NCBI GenBank assembly: GCA_944472155.2
Contig: OX235277.1
Span: 33,490,804 to 33,554,803, forward strand
Source of the DNA: Trichobilharzia szidati
Lineage: Eukaryota > Platyhelminthes > Trematoda > Strigeidida > Schistosomatidae
Length of the DNA stretch: 64,000 nt
Direction of reading: 5' to 3'
A program made the translations under genes and the position numbers. The notes under the pieces are model-generated. The model saw only the letters and a program-made list of their open reading frames with translations. It ran no database searches and was not told where the DNA came from. Below are positions 24,181 through 36,699 of the stretch, one piece after another; within the stretch, counting starts at the first letter, position 1; each line of letters opens with the position of its first letter.

Positions 24181-24402
24181 GTCAGCTATTTAGAGTGGAA
24201 TAACCTCCAACCACATATGTGGTCCAGGTTCGATCCCCGGCAGACGCACACCTAAACCATGCACGCCTAGCCAGCATACCCAGTCAAGAGGGAAGGTTGG
24301 ACGCGATGTCAACAACCTCACTCTGGGAAAAAACATAATCACTAATGAAACTCCAAATAGCTTGAAGACCTATGTTCCACTTGGAGAATAAAGGAATGGA
24401 GT
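24181..24402 (+). mobile_element. SINE-A copy
   Basis: B-box GGTTCGATCCCC, body AAGAGGGAAGGTTGGACGCG, tail GCTTGAAGACCTATGTTCCA ending AATAAAGGAATGG. Confidence 0.75.
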
Positions 24403-25087
24403 GAAATGGATTAAATCTATGCAACAGTGTGTGCATCAACAAAGATTGGATTGAGAAATATCATGGTGTTTATGAAAAGTACGTAATCATTTAACTAGTG
24501 TACCAAACAGAATACCAGTGTCTAATTCTACTTCACATTCATGAATGATACCCATTGATGGAACTCACCAATTATTAACCCTTTTTAGAAGTCCATGACA
24601 TTCATGAGAAGTTTATTGTTTAGTGTGTTAATTACAGTTAGCTGAGACTCATATTTGTCAAGAGTCAGATTCATTGAGTGGTGATGACATGATATGACCT
24701 AGTTTTCAAAGGCTGAAGTAGGCACAGCGGAGATCAACACCATGACCCAACTGGCTGGCTAGAACTCAGCTAGCCGGTACCGGGTTACGAGTCACGCTCA
24801 TTGTGTGCGTGTAACCAACTGCCCAGTCAGACTGAAGTATTAGGTGGAGCGAGATTTGAAACTGGAACCATTGGTCGGAATTCAAGTGCTTAAGCAAATG
24901 AACCGCATTTCAACTAGAAATTAAGTGACTGTGACCCAGCAAGTCATACATTCGCATGTTGACTAATTATTACTACTCAGATACATAAAACAAAAGTCTC
25001 CGGAGATTGAGAAAAACACAGCAAAAATTAGGTACAAAAAACATAGGCTACAAGTACTGACAATATATATAAAATAGTACCACTTAC

Positions 25088-25322
25088 CGAATTATCGGTT
25101 TAACTGAACTGACTGTTACTACTGGACAACGTAGGACAACAACTTCACCGGGGAAAAAACTACCACCTCCAAGACCAGGATGTTTATTTGTATCTGTCGG
25201 TATTTTCGACGATAAGTCAGTTGTATGCTGACTTGAATGTTGCTGAAATTCAGTAATTAACGACTGACGTGAATTTGGCAAAAGATTATGAGTTGTAGGC
25301 AGGTTAGGCTCAAGAAAGAGAT
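25088..25322 (-). CDS. Ig-superfamily receptor-like gene, exon c (linker and start of second Ig domain)
   Basis: 235 bases; the minus-strand acceptor is ATTACATAG and the donor is gtaagt. It begins with two bases completing an Asp codon and ends with two bases of an Arg codon. A Ser/Thr/Gln-rich linker of roughly 45 residues is followed by PGEVVVLRCPVVTVSSVKPI, which is the B strand with its Cys and the run-up to the C strand. The next exon supplies the expected Trp immediately (R-W-F-H). The intron to exon d is 15.3 kb and is full of repeats. Confidence 0.76.
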
Positions 25323-25868
25323 CTATGTAATGCAAAAGAAAATAAGAACATAAAATCTCTTCAAACTTTAGATGAAGAAACACGCAGAAAGACACAAAGT
25401 AGTTAAATAGTACTTGAAAGTAATTCTCTTAGCAATCAATAACACTGTCTTGGTTCACAGATGTTATGTTTCATCTATATGCTCTTATACCACACGGATT
25501 TGTATCAATTTGGATGTTCCAACTTCGGTAATAACAAAAATGTGAGAAGTTCTACTGCAGCATATGAATTCAGTGTATTCCTTATGGATTACGAATTAAC
25601 GAAGTGGTAGGAGGATTAGTTAGCTTTTTCCACCAACAAGTTTGCTATTCCTCTCTGAACAGTGTGTAATCACAATACCGACTGGAATCTAGTCTATGAC
25701 TATTTTTTACGCTGTCGAAATTAGGCGATCCATGATTTGCAATTCTTCCCATTTTCCTCGAATGTCATCAATCAGTAACTGTATTCCGACTGAACTTGGT
25801 TAACCACACCCCTCCCTTTGGCATCCTGACCACCGATGTTAGTGAAAATTCTGAGAATGTATATTGAA

Positions 25869-26117
25869 AGTGCGTCGGTGGCACAGCGGTAGAATGCTTG
25901 CCGACCACACATGTGATCCAGGTTTCGATCCCCGACCGACGTACTCCTTTACCTCTCTAAGCCAGTAATAAGAGTGGTAAAGAGGAAAGGTTGGGTGTGA
26001 GGCTAGCAACCGCATCCCGTAAAGATAAACAACCCTGCTACCGAAACTTCAAGCCTCTAGCTTGAAGCCCTATGTCCCACGGGGAACGTATAAGAATAGA
26101 ATAATAATAATAAAAAT
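25869..26117 (+). mobile_element. SINE-A, best full-length copy
   Basis: Head GTGCGTCGGTGGCACAGCGG (A box) and TTTCGATCCCC (B box); middle TAAAGAGGAAAGGTTGGGTG, GAGGCTAGCAACCGCATCCC, CCTGCTACCGAAACTTCAAG; tail CTTGAAGCCCTATGTCCCAC and a short AAT repeat. The middle matches the RTE leader (39663-39715; 55380-55435) and the tail matches the RTE 3' end (58380-58431). Confidence 0.85.
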
Positions 26118-27479
26118 ATTGAAAGTAATTGCTAATTGTATCTTCCCTTCCTATTTGTTATTTGTGAGGCACAAATACACGCTTATCGTGTTATTTTGGT
26201 TGATGTTGACCAGCTGAGACCAAACATTTCGGTTTAACACAATCAATCGACGGAGAATGCGAATCAACTGATACACGCTTATTATCTTGAGATAAGCTGT
26301 TTATAAAAAAATTGGGCAAAATACATTTCACTCCTAGTACCCAGTCATTACTAACGCGTCTTTATTTTTCCGGCTGTATTTAGTATGTGAATGATAGAAT
26401 TTGATTCGAAAAAGTAAGAAAAACTAGATACTCCAGTAGAACACAACTCAATTTTGAGATGAGACTCTAATCCCAGAAATTATAATGCTCAAGAAGGGCA
26501 GTGGTCGCAGAAGTTAAGACATCTAGATGTGATGGCTATTCAGATCCTCAAAATGACTTCAGTCACTGAGTGTTTCGTCTAGGTGTGATTATGATTTGTC
26601 ATTTCTACAGCTGAGAAATGAAGTTCCCGCATACCTGACATCCTAAATCACACGACTGTACCTACTGATCGACATTCGACAGGAAAATTTCTCTACTTCA
26701 GTTATCTTCTTTGAATATTATAAACTCATCTGATAGTCAATGACTGTATGAGAATAGAGCTGTTTGATCCTGCATGTGTGTGTCTTGTCATAGGTCAAAT
26801 GTGCAATAGGCTATATCAACACAGAGACAAGTGTCGTAACGTTGTAATGCAATGCATTTCAATACTAAATGTTAGGAGAAGGCAGTCAACATGAAGCTCG
26901 GAACAGCATTTTTACGCTTGTTGACAATCATCATCAAGGCCTAACTGAAACTTCGAGAAGGAATAGATCAAAGGCTTTACCACTACGCTATTCAGAACAC
27001 AGTCTTAATACCAACCGATTAAATGAATAAAATAACTCATTAGTTTTACTAAGATAACGTGACAGACCATATCAAAAACATTCTGAGCTCCAAGATAGAT
27101 TTCGTCATGAAGTGAAATCACTTAAAGATACACACTGGAAACCAAGTAGTTCTGGACAGTTTTACGACTCTTCGAAGGGTCAATCACAAGAACTTCAAGC
27201 TTACTACTAAATCTATCCTGAAATGAATGACAAACACTCAAGAACTTAATATCAATCCATTACTCATTCGTGAATACTTTTCAGATAGACTTCCTGGAAA
27301 TGTAAAAAGACGCTAGGAGCCATTGGATCTGTTAAGTTGTATGAAAGCGCTTACTAAACATTGGGCATTGAAGATAGTGGTAGAGTTATATTATGCAAAA
27401 AAGTGGGAACTATTGAAGTACAGAATTCCCATTCAACGGTTCAACAGGAATACACTCACTTAGTAACTTTACGCTGTTT
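26118..27479. other. Intronic spacer
   Basis: 26195-26265 matches the end of repeat R2. The remainder has no recognised feature. Confidence 0.5.
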
Positions 27480-27570
27480 TACTTAATCTATCCATTGAGG
27501 TGTGGAGGCGCACTACTAATGAAGATCCTTAAACCAGGACGAAACAGTTAGCTACCAACTGATACACACA
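27480..27570 (+). repeat. Hammerhead-like remnant
   Basis: CACTACTAATGAAGATCCTT then AAACCAGGACGAAACAGTTA: CTAATGA in place of CTGATGA and an intact GAAA after a GGAC stem side. Too decayed to be active. Confidence 0.35.
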
Positions 27571-27624
27571 CACACACAAAGAAGGTTGAGAAAACAGACA
27601 TATAAGATAATTTAAACTTCTTAC

Positions 27625-27803
27625 CAGAAAGACGAATTTTCGCTGTACGACTGACTAAACTGCCTTGACCGGGAATCGATGCTTTACACCGATAAGAACC
27701 TTCTAGCCATGATTTATAATTCGGTTGTAAGGCTTTTGATCTACTAACTTTATCTACTGAAATAGGATGTCTGAGTAGTAGACCACCAAAGGGATTAACA
27801 TTT
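27625..27803 (-). CDS. Ig-superfamily receptor-like gene, exon b (first Ig domain, C-terminal half)
   Basis: 179 bases; the minus-strand acceptor is AATCTAG and the donor is gtaaga. It begins with the base completing a Val codon left by exon a and ends with one base completed in exon c, so the phases chain exactly. The translation contains the strand-F signature EGSYRCKASIPGQG and ends SRTAKIRLS. This closes the first Ig fold opened in exon a (the Cys of YRCKA pairs with the Cys of QLNCKV). Confidence 0.78.
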
Positions 27804-28260
27804 CTAGATTATTTTTTGAAAAAAAGGAAAGAAAGATTAAACAGATCAGTAGACTTTTAATAAATAAAAATAACAATTTGTTGTGTTATTGTAATGATAG
27901 TAAATGAAAAGATGATGGTCCTTATGACTCATAACTTAGGCATGGTTAATTAGTTTGCTAGCTACCTAAAAGTCAGATTTACTATATGTCGGGCTATCAG
28001 CCATACATATTGTAAATGAAGGTTGATCATATCAACCCACTTTCCTAGACTGAAGTAGGCTACAGGGGGATTCGAATCCTTGATGCTGTAGATGAAGGTT
28101 CAGTGCTTAGGCTCATAAACCACATTCCTACACTTCTCCGGCACATAACACTTTAACATTTGATGTCTAGATGTAAATTAGTGACTTAAAAGCCAGGTTT
28201 GCAACCAACAGACCACAAGTTTGAATTATGCTCCACCTCCTTAAACCTTATAATACTATT

Positions 28261-28745
28261 CATTATTAAGACACACACTTGGAACATTATAAGCACCAAC
28301 AAATGTGTCACACAAAATATCATAGTTTGTGCAACAGCTGGGATAATGCTCCGATGCCTAGACCAGGTGGTGGTTGGCTTTATGGGCCACCTTCTTCTCC
28401 AGCCTTTCACGCAAAGTCTAATCCACAAGGAAGTCGATCAGTGTCACCACCTACCTTACAATGGTCCTTAGTGTCCCAAACACGTTCATACGCCATTCCA
28501 TCCCTTCCCATTGTGGAGCTCATCTACACCATACATTCCGAATCAGGGTTTGCAAGATCCCTTAGGTAGATGGACCTGCATGTCCACTAGTCCGGTTGTA
28601 AGCGCCAGGTGTTCCAGTTCACCCTTTCACTTTTGTGAGGAGCACTCCTGCCTCATGAAGTAGTCAGTGAATATGACTTACCTGGCAGAGACTATGACCA
28701 CGTGGGAACAATTCAGGAGGAAGATCGAAGTCTATCTACCCTCGG
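28261..28745. repeat. Repeat R1, copy 2
   Basis: Near-identical to 13851-14341 apart from scattered substitutions and small indels (for example the AAGCAGGTAGGCGG versus AGGTGGTGG block). Lies between Ig-gene exons a and b (intron 27804-29837). Confidence 0.85.
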
Positions 28746-28979
28746 TCTTACAAAGTCGTTTACGACGGTTACTTCAGCCTGTGTGGGAGAATCAGCTTTC
28801 ACGAGATAAGTGTAGCTGTTAGTTTGATAGGTGAAAGATCTGTTTTGGGAAAGTGAGTTCATTGAGTGAACAATTAATGTGTTCCAAGCTGAGTTTTAAT
28901 TTCTATGCAAACATGTATACTTAATTAAAGAAAAATCTAATAGATGCGACCTAAATGGCTCATAAACAGTGAGGCTATA

Positions 28980-29110
28980 TTACTATTGTTGTTCCCAGGG
29001 GAACACAGAGCTTCCCAAGCACATCTCGAATTCATCCTGTTATCTGTAGTCAGTTGACCACAAGCCTTCATTTCCTCCCCGCACGATCTCCCCCATGTCA
29101 CCGTCTGGTA
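28980..29110 (-). mobile_element. RTE LINE 3'-end fragment, antisense
   Basis: The minus strand gives GACATGGGGGAGATCGTGCG ... GGGAAGCTCTGTGTTCCCCT followed by AACAATAGTAATA. This is the extreme 3' end of the LINE family with its short-repeat tail. Confidence 0.6.
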
Positions 29111-29235
29111 GATAATGATGTGTACTCAAGGATGGTGAATATTTTAAGATAGCCTGACGACAAGACATTAAATAAATATAGAATATTTTATTACCGCATA
29201 AGACATCAAACTACCCAACTTTATTACAAATTAGA

Positions 29236-29420
29236 TCACGAAATAAGTATCACTTAGAGAACCATCGAAAACTAGGGAGTGCTGGACACAACCGTTCGTC
29301 CTAGTTTGGGACGACCATTGGATTCTGTCCCAGTGGCTCAATGGTTAGTGAGCTTGCCTCGTAACTTGAAGGTCCCTCATTCGATTCTCGGTGGGCTCAC
29401 GGGTGGGCACTGTTGAAGAG
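29236..29420. mobile_element. Two abutting SINE-C pieces of opposite orientation
   Basis: 29236-29312 is the antisense hammerhead end (minus strand TAGGACGAACGGTTGTGTCC). 29320-29420 is a sense tRNA-like end (TCCCAGTGGCTCAATGGTTA; TTCGATTCTCGG). The core CTGATGA of the ribozyme is lost. Confidence 0.5.
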
Positions 29421-29837
29421 GCTCCGACTAACGCAAGTGAAACAGAGTCTTCAAGCTTTAATCTTCCTCACGCTTACTACCAAATGAGCGATTTGAAAGA
29501 GCGTCAACCAGGAGTCGGAACCGGACTACATGCGGCGTAGTTTGCCAGCATTCTAGGATTGAACTGCTAACGCATGACAAAAAAATACTGAGATGAAATT
29601 AAATAGAATCATTGTAGAATGTCAGATAATACAAGCATAAAAAGATATCAAATTTCAACAAATTCAGTGTCAGTCACAGAGGAAGTGATTAACTGACAGA
29701 TCCTGGGACATGTTAAAAGACAATTATTCACCTACATACTCTGTCTACCACCAAATCAGTGCTTCCCAATAAACACTTTTATACACTATCAAATTTTAAA
29801 ATAAATACTAATCACAGAGAAAAATAAATTGTCTTAC

Positions 29838-30060
29838 ACAAAAGAAGAATTTTCAACTAATGTTTCTGCCTTCTCAAACAGAATATTTGGTTCTTTTAAA
29901 AATTCAAGATATCCATTGGAAAAGATTAAATCCAAAGGAGCATGATGTATTGCTAACCATGAATAGACTGCTGTGGGATGATTAACTTTACAATTAAGTT
30001 GAATTTGACTATGCCATGGTATACAGGCGTCCTCAGGTTCCTGAATAAACTTGACACTTG
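29838..30060 (-). CDS. Ig-superfamily receptor-like gene, exon a (first Ig domain, N-terminal half)
   Basis: First recognisable exon of a minus-strand gene. The acceptor reads TTATTTCAG on the minus strand and the donor is gtaaga. The exon starts with 2 bases and ends with 2 bases of split codons. It encodes an Ig strand-B Cys (QIQLNCKV) and the strand-C Trp (AVYSWLAIHH), preceded by SVKFIQEPEDA. That arrangement resembles the first Ig domain of PTK7/off-track receptors, but this is a motif-level impression only. A signal-peptide exon must lie upstream (above 30060) and was not recognised. Introns in this gene reach about 15 kb. Confidence 0.72.
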
Positions 30061-32047
30061 CTGAAATAACGGTTAAAACTATCAATTTAAGGAGAGAAAG
30101 AGAGAGAGAAGTAATAGACAGTGAATGATATTGGGATAATCACAATTTAAGCAGTATAAAATAAACTGAGTCAATTTCAAGTTACTATACACTTAACAGG
30201 AACCCGGTTGCATTATCCAGACCTTACAGACTTATCACTACAGTAGTTTTTGTTTTCAAAATTCCATCCCTTTTCTCGTCAATTAATGTTAGGTGAGAGA
30301 GCCGTGAGTTGGAAAGACTTAGACGTAGTGAGATCAAAACACGACATTAATCCACGACGAGTCATGTCTAACTGGGGTCCTTATGCTTATGGCTTAAATC
30401 ATATTGTAATCTCTCATATTTACTAAGTTCGCAAGTATCTTTGTGTTATTATTCTGTTTTCCAGACTCATTTCCAGTTATTTATTGTATTTTCTTTGAGG
30501 TTCTTATTACTTCTACCTTAAGTTGTCCTTTTATGTAGTGTAACAACCTGAATTGGTACTCTTTAACACAAAGTTCTCCCTTAGATATTCAGTTCAGTTT
30601 CAAATTAACGAAGAGAAATCAATAGTCATTTCAAATTATAAAATTTTAGTCATATGTGCATGCACAGAAATAGTGTACTATGCATCATAACGCTTCCTTC
30701 AGACATAAAATTTCAGTGCCTTATTTTTATGGTCAGTTATCCATTAAAGGGTGTGTGCACTGCAAAGTAGTTGGCTCTGGCCTCTTTTGTCCGTGAAACA
30801 TTGCCATTGAAAATGGAAGATATGAAAATACTAGCTACCTTCGACCACAAACAAATATTCATGTAAGATTTGTTCTAAAAAAGTGACTGACTGAGTGAAG
30901 GTAGAACTTCGCACAATAACGCATCAATTTAAGTTACTGAACCTCAGAAAAGCACACAAAATGAAATAACACAAATATACGTATACTAAAATGGACGAAC
31001 ATAAATGTGATGAAATAATTAAAGGACGACAAATAAAGATATTCATATGTTGAATGATAAGCAGTGAATACATACGAATTATTGTGAAGAGTACAGAAGA
31101 GAAATGATGCACAGTTTGACAAATACAAAATTCAATTATTAAAATGCAACCCATTGGTTTACGCATTTGACTTAAACGTCTTCCACTTCAACCCTCAGCC
31201 TAACGTACTTTGACGTGAGTAAGGGGATAGATAGTTCACAAGCCTTTATATATTAAACACATTCATAAATGGGTTGCATAGCGACAGATAGATTGAAAAT
31301 CAAGAGACGGTCACAACAAGTTTATGAACAATAATTTTCTTTTCAGTACAAGCCCATTCTATCTATTACTAAAAATGGGACAGAGTAGTTCCTCGGAATG
31401 TGAGCGTACTCTCATAACTTCTTATCTCAATGAAAATAAGTGAACTATGAAAGTGACAAGCAAACTGCATATTTTGGATACATATAGAGTTAAACTAATC
31501 CCGTAAATCTGTCAGCCATAGAACAATAATACAAGAAATGATAAGTATTAGAAATAAAGTAAGATGATCAATTTTACTCTATGTGTATTAATTCAAACAC
31601 TAAAAGTATCCAATATGCCACTTAAAACTCACCAATCACAACATTTTTACATCAAAAACGACCTTCAATGAGGTGCAAGCATTCTATCTCTGAATAATGG
31701 GGCATATGTTCAAAAGCTTTTTCAACATTTTCAGCTGAATACCGAGTAGTAGTATTATAAGCATTTGCGCATTGAGTACTACCTTAAGCCCGTTTTATAA
31801 GTCTAGTTGGGGTTAGTGAGTTGTTTTTGCGGCAAACAACAAACATTATTCTCTAAAGTATCCTGTTTGGTCGTTAACTCAAACAAAAGTTGAAAAATAG
31901 TTTAAACTAACAAGGTTTAACGAAAAATTCTGAAGTGCCACCTTAATCTTCTTACTGGATATAGACATTTCTACAAGTGGAAAGTTGCGATTTGTCTGTA
32001 ATATCAAGAACTTAGATCTTTAAACAGTTTGAAGTTTTTAAACTCTC
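30061..32047. other. Upstream intron or flank of Ig gene
   Basis: The signal-peptide exon is expected somewhere upstream of 30060 but I could not identify it here. A GA-rich run at 30090-30110. Confidence 0.5.
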
Positions 32048-32233
32048 TTTTTTTTCGATTACAGCTTGATGCCACACTGTATTTTCAGTACAAGTATGGA
32101 ATTTTCAACATGGATATCGGTAGCCCAAATTTTGCAGGCCGACCATAGATATCGGGTGTGCGTCGGCAGGGTATCGAACCCCGGACCATGTGCATGGTCG
32201 GCGAGAGTCCTAACCACTGTGCCACCGACGCAC
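32048..32233 (-). mobile_element. SINE-B copy
   Basis: Full-length antisense copy with head GTGCGTCGGTGGCACAGTGG and body through GCATCAAGCTGTAATCGAAA on the minus strand. Confidence 0.82.
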
Positions 32234-35200
32234 ATGAAAGTAATGATTAAATCATCTAACATAGACGTTAACACCTCTACTGTACCGACTTGTTATCGTA
32301 TCGTCCACACAAGAATTCACTCAGTCAATAAACTGCATTAAACAGCCAATTATCAAGCAATAAGCATTTGAAAACTATCTACTGTATCCAGTAAATATGT
32401 ACATCCGTTATGAAAAATGAATGAAGCAACCTAATTTTAACTAACATTTGACAAAACAGTCTCTATCAAGCTAGGCATTTCATACACTTTATCAGAACAA
32501 CTCATTAACCATTTACACACTGATACAATGTCAATGTGAACTCCATTTAGTATACGAAGATCAAAATTTTCCAGTTTCACAAGCTCGGAACGATAGTCTG
32601 AGAAGTCGAATTAGAACTATTCTAAATTTTCTGTTGCCCGAGAATTCTGTAGGCAAAAGAAAAAAAACTCTAACAACTTCTGACGATTTATTCCCTTATC
32701 TCATACCAACAAAATTTCTAGCCATTTACTATGAGCTTGATTTAAACAATGAGAAGAGCTGACATCGATTGGATTTGAACAGATGGAAGCTCTTCCATTT
32801 GACAATAAAAAAGCATAGGTGTGACATCTAAACATGAAACAAACAACCAACAGCTTATTTACTGCCAGGATTAAGCAGTAGAGCACCAACGGAACTGCTT
32901 TATATAAAGATATACTAAGAACACAATATTCAGTGGAGAGACTATTTTCAACGAATTTATTATCAAGTTGTATAGTCGTATGCATACGGTTTATTTTTAC
33001 TTTTTCAGAAATTATACCAGGTGAGGGAATTGAATCAGAGGTGTGAATACATGAAACAATAATAGTATGAAATGCAATTAAAATATTTGTGACTGATTAT
33101 AGTTAAATGTCAAGTGGCAAAACAATTATTATCATATATAGAACAATTCGTAAGATGTATAGATGTTGGAAAGGGGTATATATTAATAGGGTTAGTAGGC
33201 TAATATAAAACGTTACACGACATGGTGTGAAACTCGATAAGATAGAATTCAACATTGTAAAAAAATTTTTGATTTAGAATGACAAGTGTAAACAATTCAA
33301 AGTGAGAATAGTAATAGTAATATTAAACGTAGTACATAGATTAACTAAATAAATAAATGCCTATCCCTCTACAGACAAGACAGAAGTAGGAATTGTACAT
33401 ACTTCTTTTGTACACTAAGGTGTGGGATGGAAAAGAGTTATGGGTGGATAAACATAAACATAGCATCAGTTCATAAAGTTTCTGACAGCAGATTTACGAC
33501 ACGCAAGGAGATGTGGACTGCCTAGTTTGGGTTCTTGATATAGTTGGTGGAGTGGCTTGAAATCGTGAACAATGCTGCAGGCGCAACCACCCCTCGTAAT
33601 CTCCCAAATCTACTAAATCCTCATGTTTTAACATGTAACTATAATTCCGCCCGTAAATTTATGCCCATTATAGTTTTTTTGTATTTTTCCTCTACCTTTG
33701 CGTGCTATATGAAGTTTGGCAACTTGAAGCGCTGCACTTCTGTGAAAAGTCTTATGTCAAAACTTAGTCCGTCAGTCAGTCATTTGTGAGATGAACAGTT
33801 CCAGATAAAAAGTTAAAGTTCGATATTAAGCTAAGCAATATAGAAGCAATATGCACATTTTAAATTATGTGTATTACATTTAAACACCTGATTTAACGAA
33901 CGAAACTAGTGTCGTTCAGTTAGTTAAGTGATGAACACTAACTAATGGTGGAATTAATTAGTTGATAGTTTGTCACATATCAATGATATGGAATAAATCA
34001 CTTAGTGAGGATTCAGAATCAGTTAGTAGTTTCGTAATTCCAATTTGGTGTCCGATGAACATCAAATACATGGAGTGCGGCGACTTGAACTGCTGTAATA
34101 AAACTTATTGAGGATTCAGATTTTAGTTCTATAGAAACTGAATTCGTCAACAACATAATAGCATTTTGCTGTTGCTCAGACATTCAAAAGTCTGGAAAAC
34201 ATCTAACTAACATTTATGTCTAATGTAATGGACGGAAACTGACTTGAGAAACAACATACCACTTAAAGCACACAAATGTTTTAACGGTGACATACATCCT
34301 TTTGCGTGTATTTCTGGTCTGATGTGATGAGGCATCAGCGGTTACCTTGTTTCAATAAACTAACTGTACAAATCCTCTACATTTGCGTCACATGTCAGTC
34401 GAAAAGTATAAATCAGGATTTGAACCGATAGTTACAGATCTATTACTACCACATAAAAACCTCGCATGGTGGCTACCGTGAGGCATTACGTTGGACCGAC
34501 AAAAAATCATTAGTTATTTGCTAAAAAACACATTTAAATTGATTAGACATCTGCTAATTTACATATGATTTACAGTTACTCCACTTAGACAATGGACTTG
34601 TACATAATTTGTCTATATAATTGAAGATAATCAATTAACCATCTTATGGTAATAAATCATCGCTAAAAGGGAATAGGCACCATTATATCAGAGTACTCCA
34701 GTGATATTAACTAAGTTACCTATTTGCTTAACCATAGTGACTGCTAAAAATTATGGCTATCAATATTTAAATTTAGTTTTGTCAACAGAATGCACAGTTT
34801 AAGACGATCAATGATGCAAATTAGAAGAACAGTGTGGTCTCACAGAGAAATTTAAGGAGCTTAAGAAGAATCATGTAGCCTTCAGTCCACTTATTGGCAC
34901 GTTTCAGTTTACAAATTTCACAAATCATAAAACAATATGATCAAATTCGTTTAGCAGTATGAAACTGATTTCCTTAATTTAACCAAAATTATTACATCAC
35001 AAAACAATTTAGATAAAATAAAAACTAAATAATAAATTGACAGTAGTCTTTGTTACTTATCTGACATACAAGACATGAAAATGAGGACACCACGCATAGC
35101 TCAACAAAAATAAATTTTCAAGACGGATCATGAAATCTACTGGGAGCATAAATTTAATTGAGTCATTTAAACAAATGACAAGCAGTAGTTTATTGGATAA

Positions 35201-35999
35201 AAACTCAAGGTCAGTAAAGTCTTCGCGTTTTCGAATAATCTTCAAGGACATGCTCTACTTATACCGAATTCACTTATAAGATTAAACTGAGTTGTAGTAT
35301 GGGACAGTTTATTCCTCAGTGTCATACGATTGTAAACAAGCCTAAAGGAGAAATCATCTACTCCAAAACCTCTCTGAGATGTGCGTTTCTCGAAGATATG
35401 ATAAGGCATCATGATCATTCCTTTCATCCATGGTTTCGTCAAGTAAATTGGCATTGTTCCTAAGCCACCAGTAGTGACAATGATGAATTACTTAGCCATA
35501 CACACAAGACGAACAAGAGGTTGATATGGAGATAGAAAGAAGAAGGCAGAATAAACAGTGAGTTAGCTAATGTGACGTGGAGGGGTGTTTTTAGTACTCC
35601 CTATGACTGAACTGCTCCCTCTACGGATGCACACACAACTGTCGTTACTGCGTCATGGTTTGTAGCTTCCATGAAGCCACCAACTTCAGCAGCGGTGGTA
35701 ATGTTGGCCGACAGTGAATCCTATAAGCAGCCAACCTTTAGAAATAGAGGTCAGATAGCAACTATACCGGTGTGTTCTGGTTGGTGACTGTTTGGGGTTT
35801 ACTCAGTGTGATACCTCAGTATCCTCCAGATAACATGTCTCTGTTAAGATGTGTTTGTTTTATGCACTATACGTCACTCCGAAATTTAATTGTCCGTAGC
35901 TATCCTACAGCTGGTAACACATAGATCTGACTTTCAGCATCTGTCATCAAACAGTCAGCGTGTTAAAAGAGTTAGACTTTTAGTACTTTTGGTGGGTGG
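32234..35999. other. Unassigned region
   Basis: Contains the weak exon candidate at 32707-32827. Two consecutive minus-strand frames (35454-35242 and 35251-35057, overlapping by ten bases) read through GTGFGVDDFSFRL-like and LSNKLLLVICLND wording with no family match; they may be an eroded mobile ORF. Confidence 0.4.
32707..32827 (-). other. Low-confidence candidate exon
   Basis: A 121-base open segment on the minus strand lies between TTCATGTTTAG and gtatga. The translation includes CHTYAFLLSNGRASICSN and four Cys. It ends in phase 0, so it cannot join directly to the Ig exon at 30060, which needs one preceding base. No family is recognised. It could be chance. Confidence 0.2.
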
Positions 36000-36130
36000 T
36001 GACTAGTAGTGGAATCCATTATGTGCACTTCGCCCGATTTGGAACTCGTCACCTGGATGTGACTGCATTGCCAGTGAGTAATGGTGTTCCCACTGAGACT
36101 TGAACCCAGTACCCGCTATTTCAAACTCTA
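36000..36130 (-). mobile_element. Sm-alpha-type repeat with tRNA-like box and hammerhead
   Basis: Minus strand: B-box-like GGGTTCAAGTCTCAGTGGG, then GCAGTCACATCCAGGTGACG, GAGTTCCAAATCGGGCGAAG, TGCACATAATGGATTCCACT and ACTAGTCACCACCC. Same order as the 20.8-kb copy. Confidence 0.6.
36001..36070 (-). ncRNA. Sm-alpha hammerhead motif, degenerate
   Basis: Core GTGACGA (C3 to G, U7 to C), stem II GTTCC-AAAT-CGGGC, GAAG in place of GAAA. Stem I halves (TCACATCCAGG / GGATTCCACTACTAGTC) remain recognisable. Predicted inactive. Confidence 0.55.
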
Positions 36131-36699
36131 AAGCGTTCTTCACTAGAGGACATTTTCCATGGGAGCCAAAACAGCCACCGATGCTATGACATACAAGAAG
36201 TTATAAATATGATTAATGAATCCCTTCTTTTCTTCAAAGTTCCAACTTGTGTGTGCTGAAAATTCTTGGTAAGAAATAGATATCCTCAGCACAAAATTTG
36301 AGAAATAATCGTCTAATATTGTTTAATCTTCAAGATTTTACTGAACAGGGACTTGTTAACTTCTCCAGAGCTACACTCAGTAAATTTGAAGAGGTGTAAT
36401 CTCTTCAATGTCTAACTCAGTCATGTACTGCCCATGTTTACTTAAATGTTTCTCACCCTCTATATCCAACTCTATTTCAAATGCTTCGCCAAAGGCTCTG
36501 GTTATGCCTGTATTGCTCAGAAGTTTGTCAATATGACTTCTAACAGTGCACTTCCTGAATGCTATTTTCGTCTCTGGTATAATAATTTAAGAATTCTTGC
36601 GGTTAGTGTGAAATTTCATAGTTAATTAGAGTAAGATTTATTTTCTTCGGGACTCTTGTGTTACAGAAATTTCTTATGACTATGTATGTATTCTCATCT

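Noticed and set aside
25869..25945. tRNA-like segments (A and B boxes) as real tRNA genes
   Set aside because: They lack complete cloverleaf pairing, recur many times, and are always joined to SINE bodies.
28199..28569. 90-96 codon plus frames in repeat R1 as a small gene
   Set aside because: The corresponding frame in the other copy shifts and ends differently, so it is not conserved as protein.
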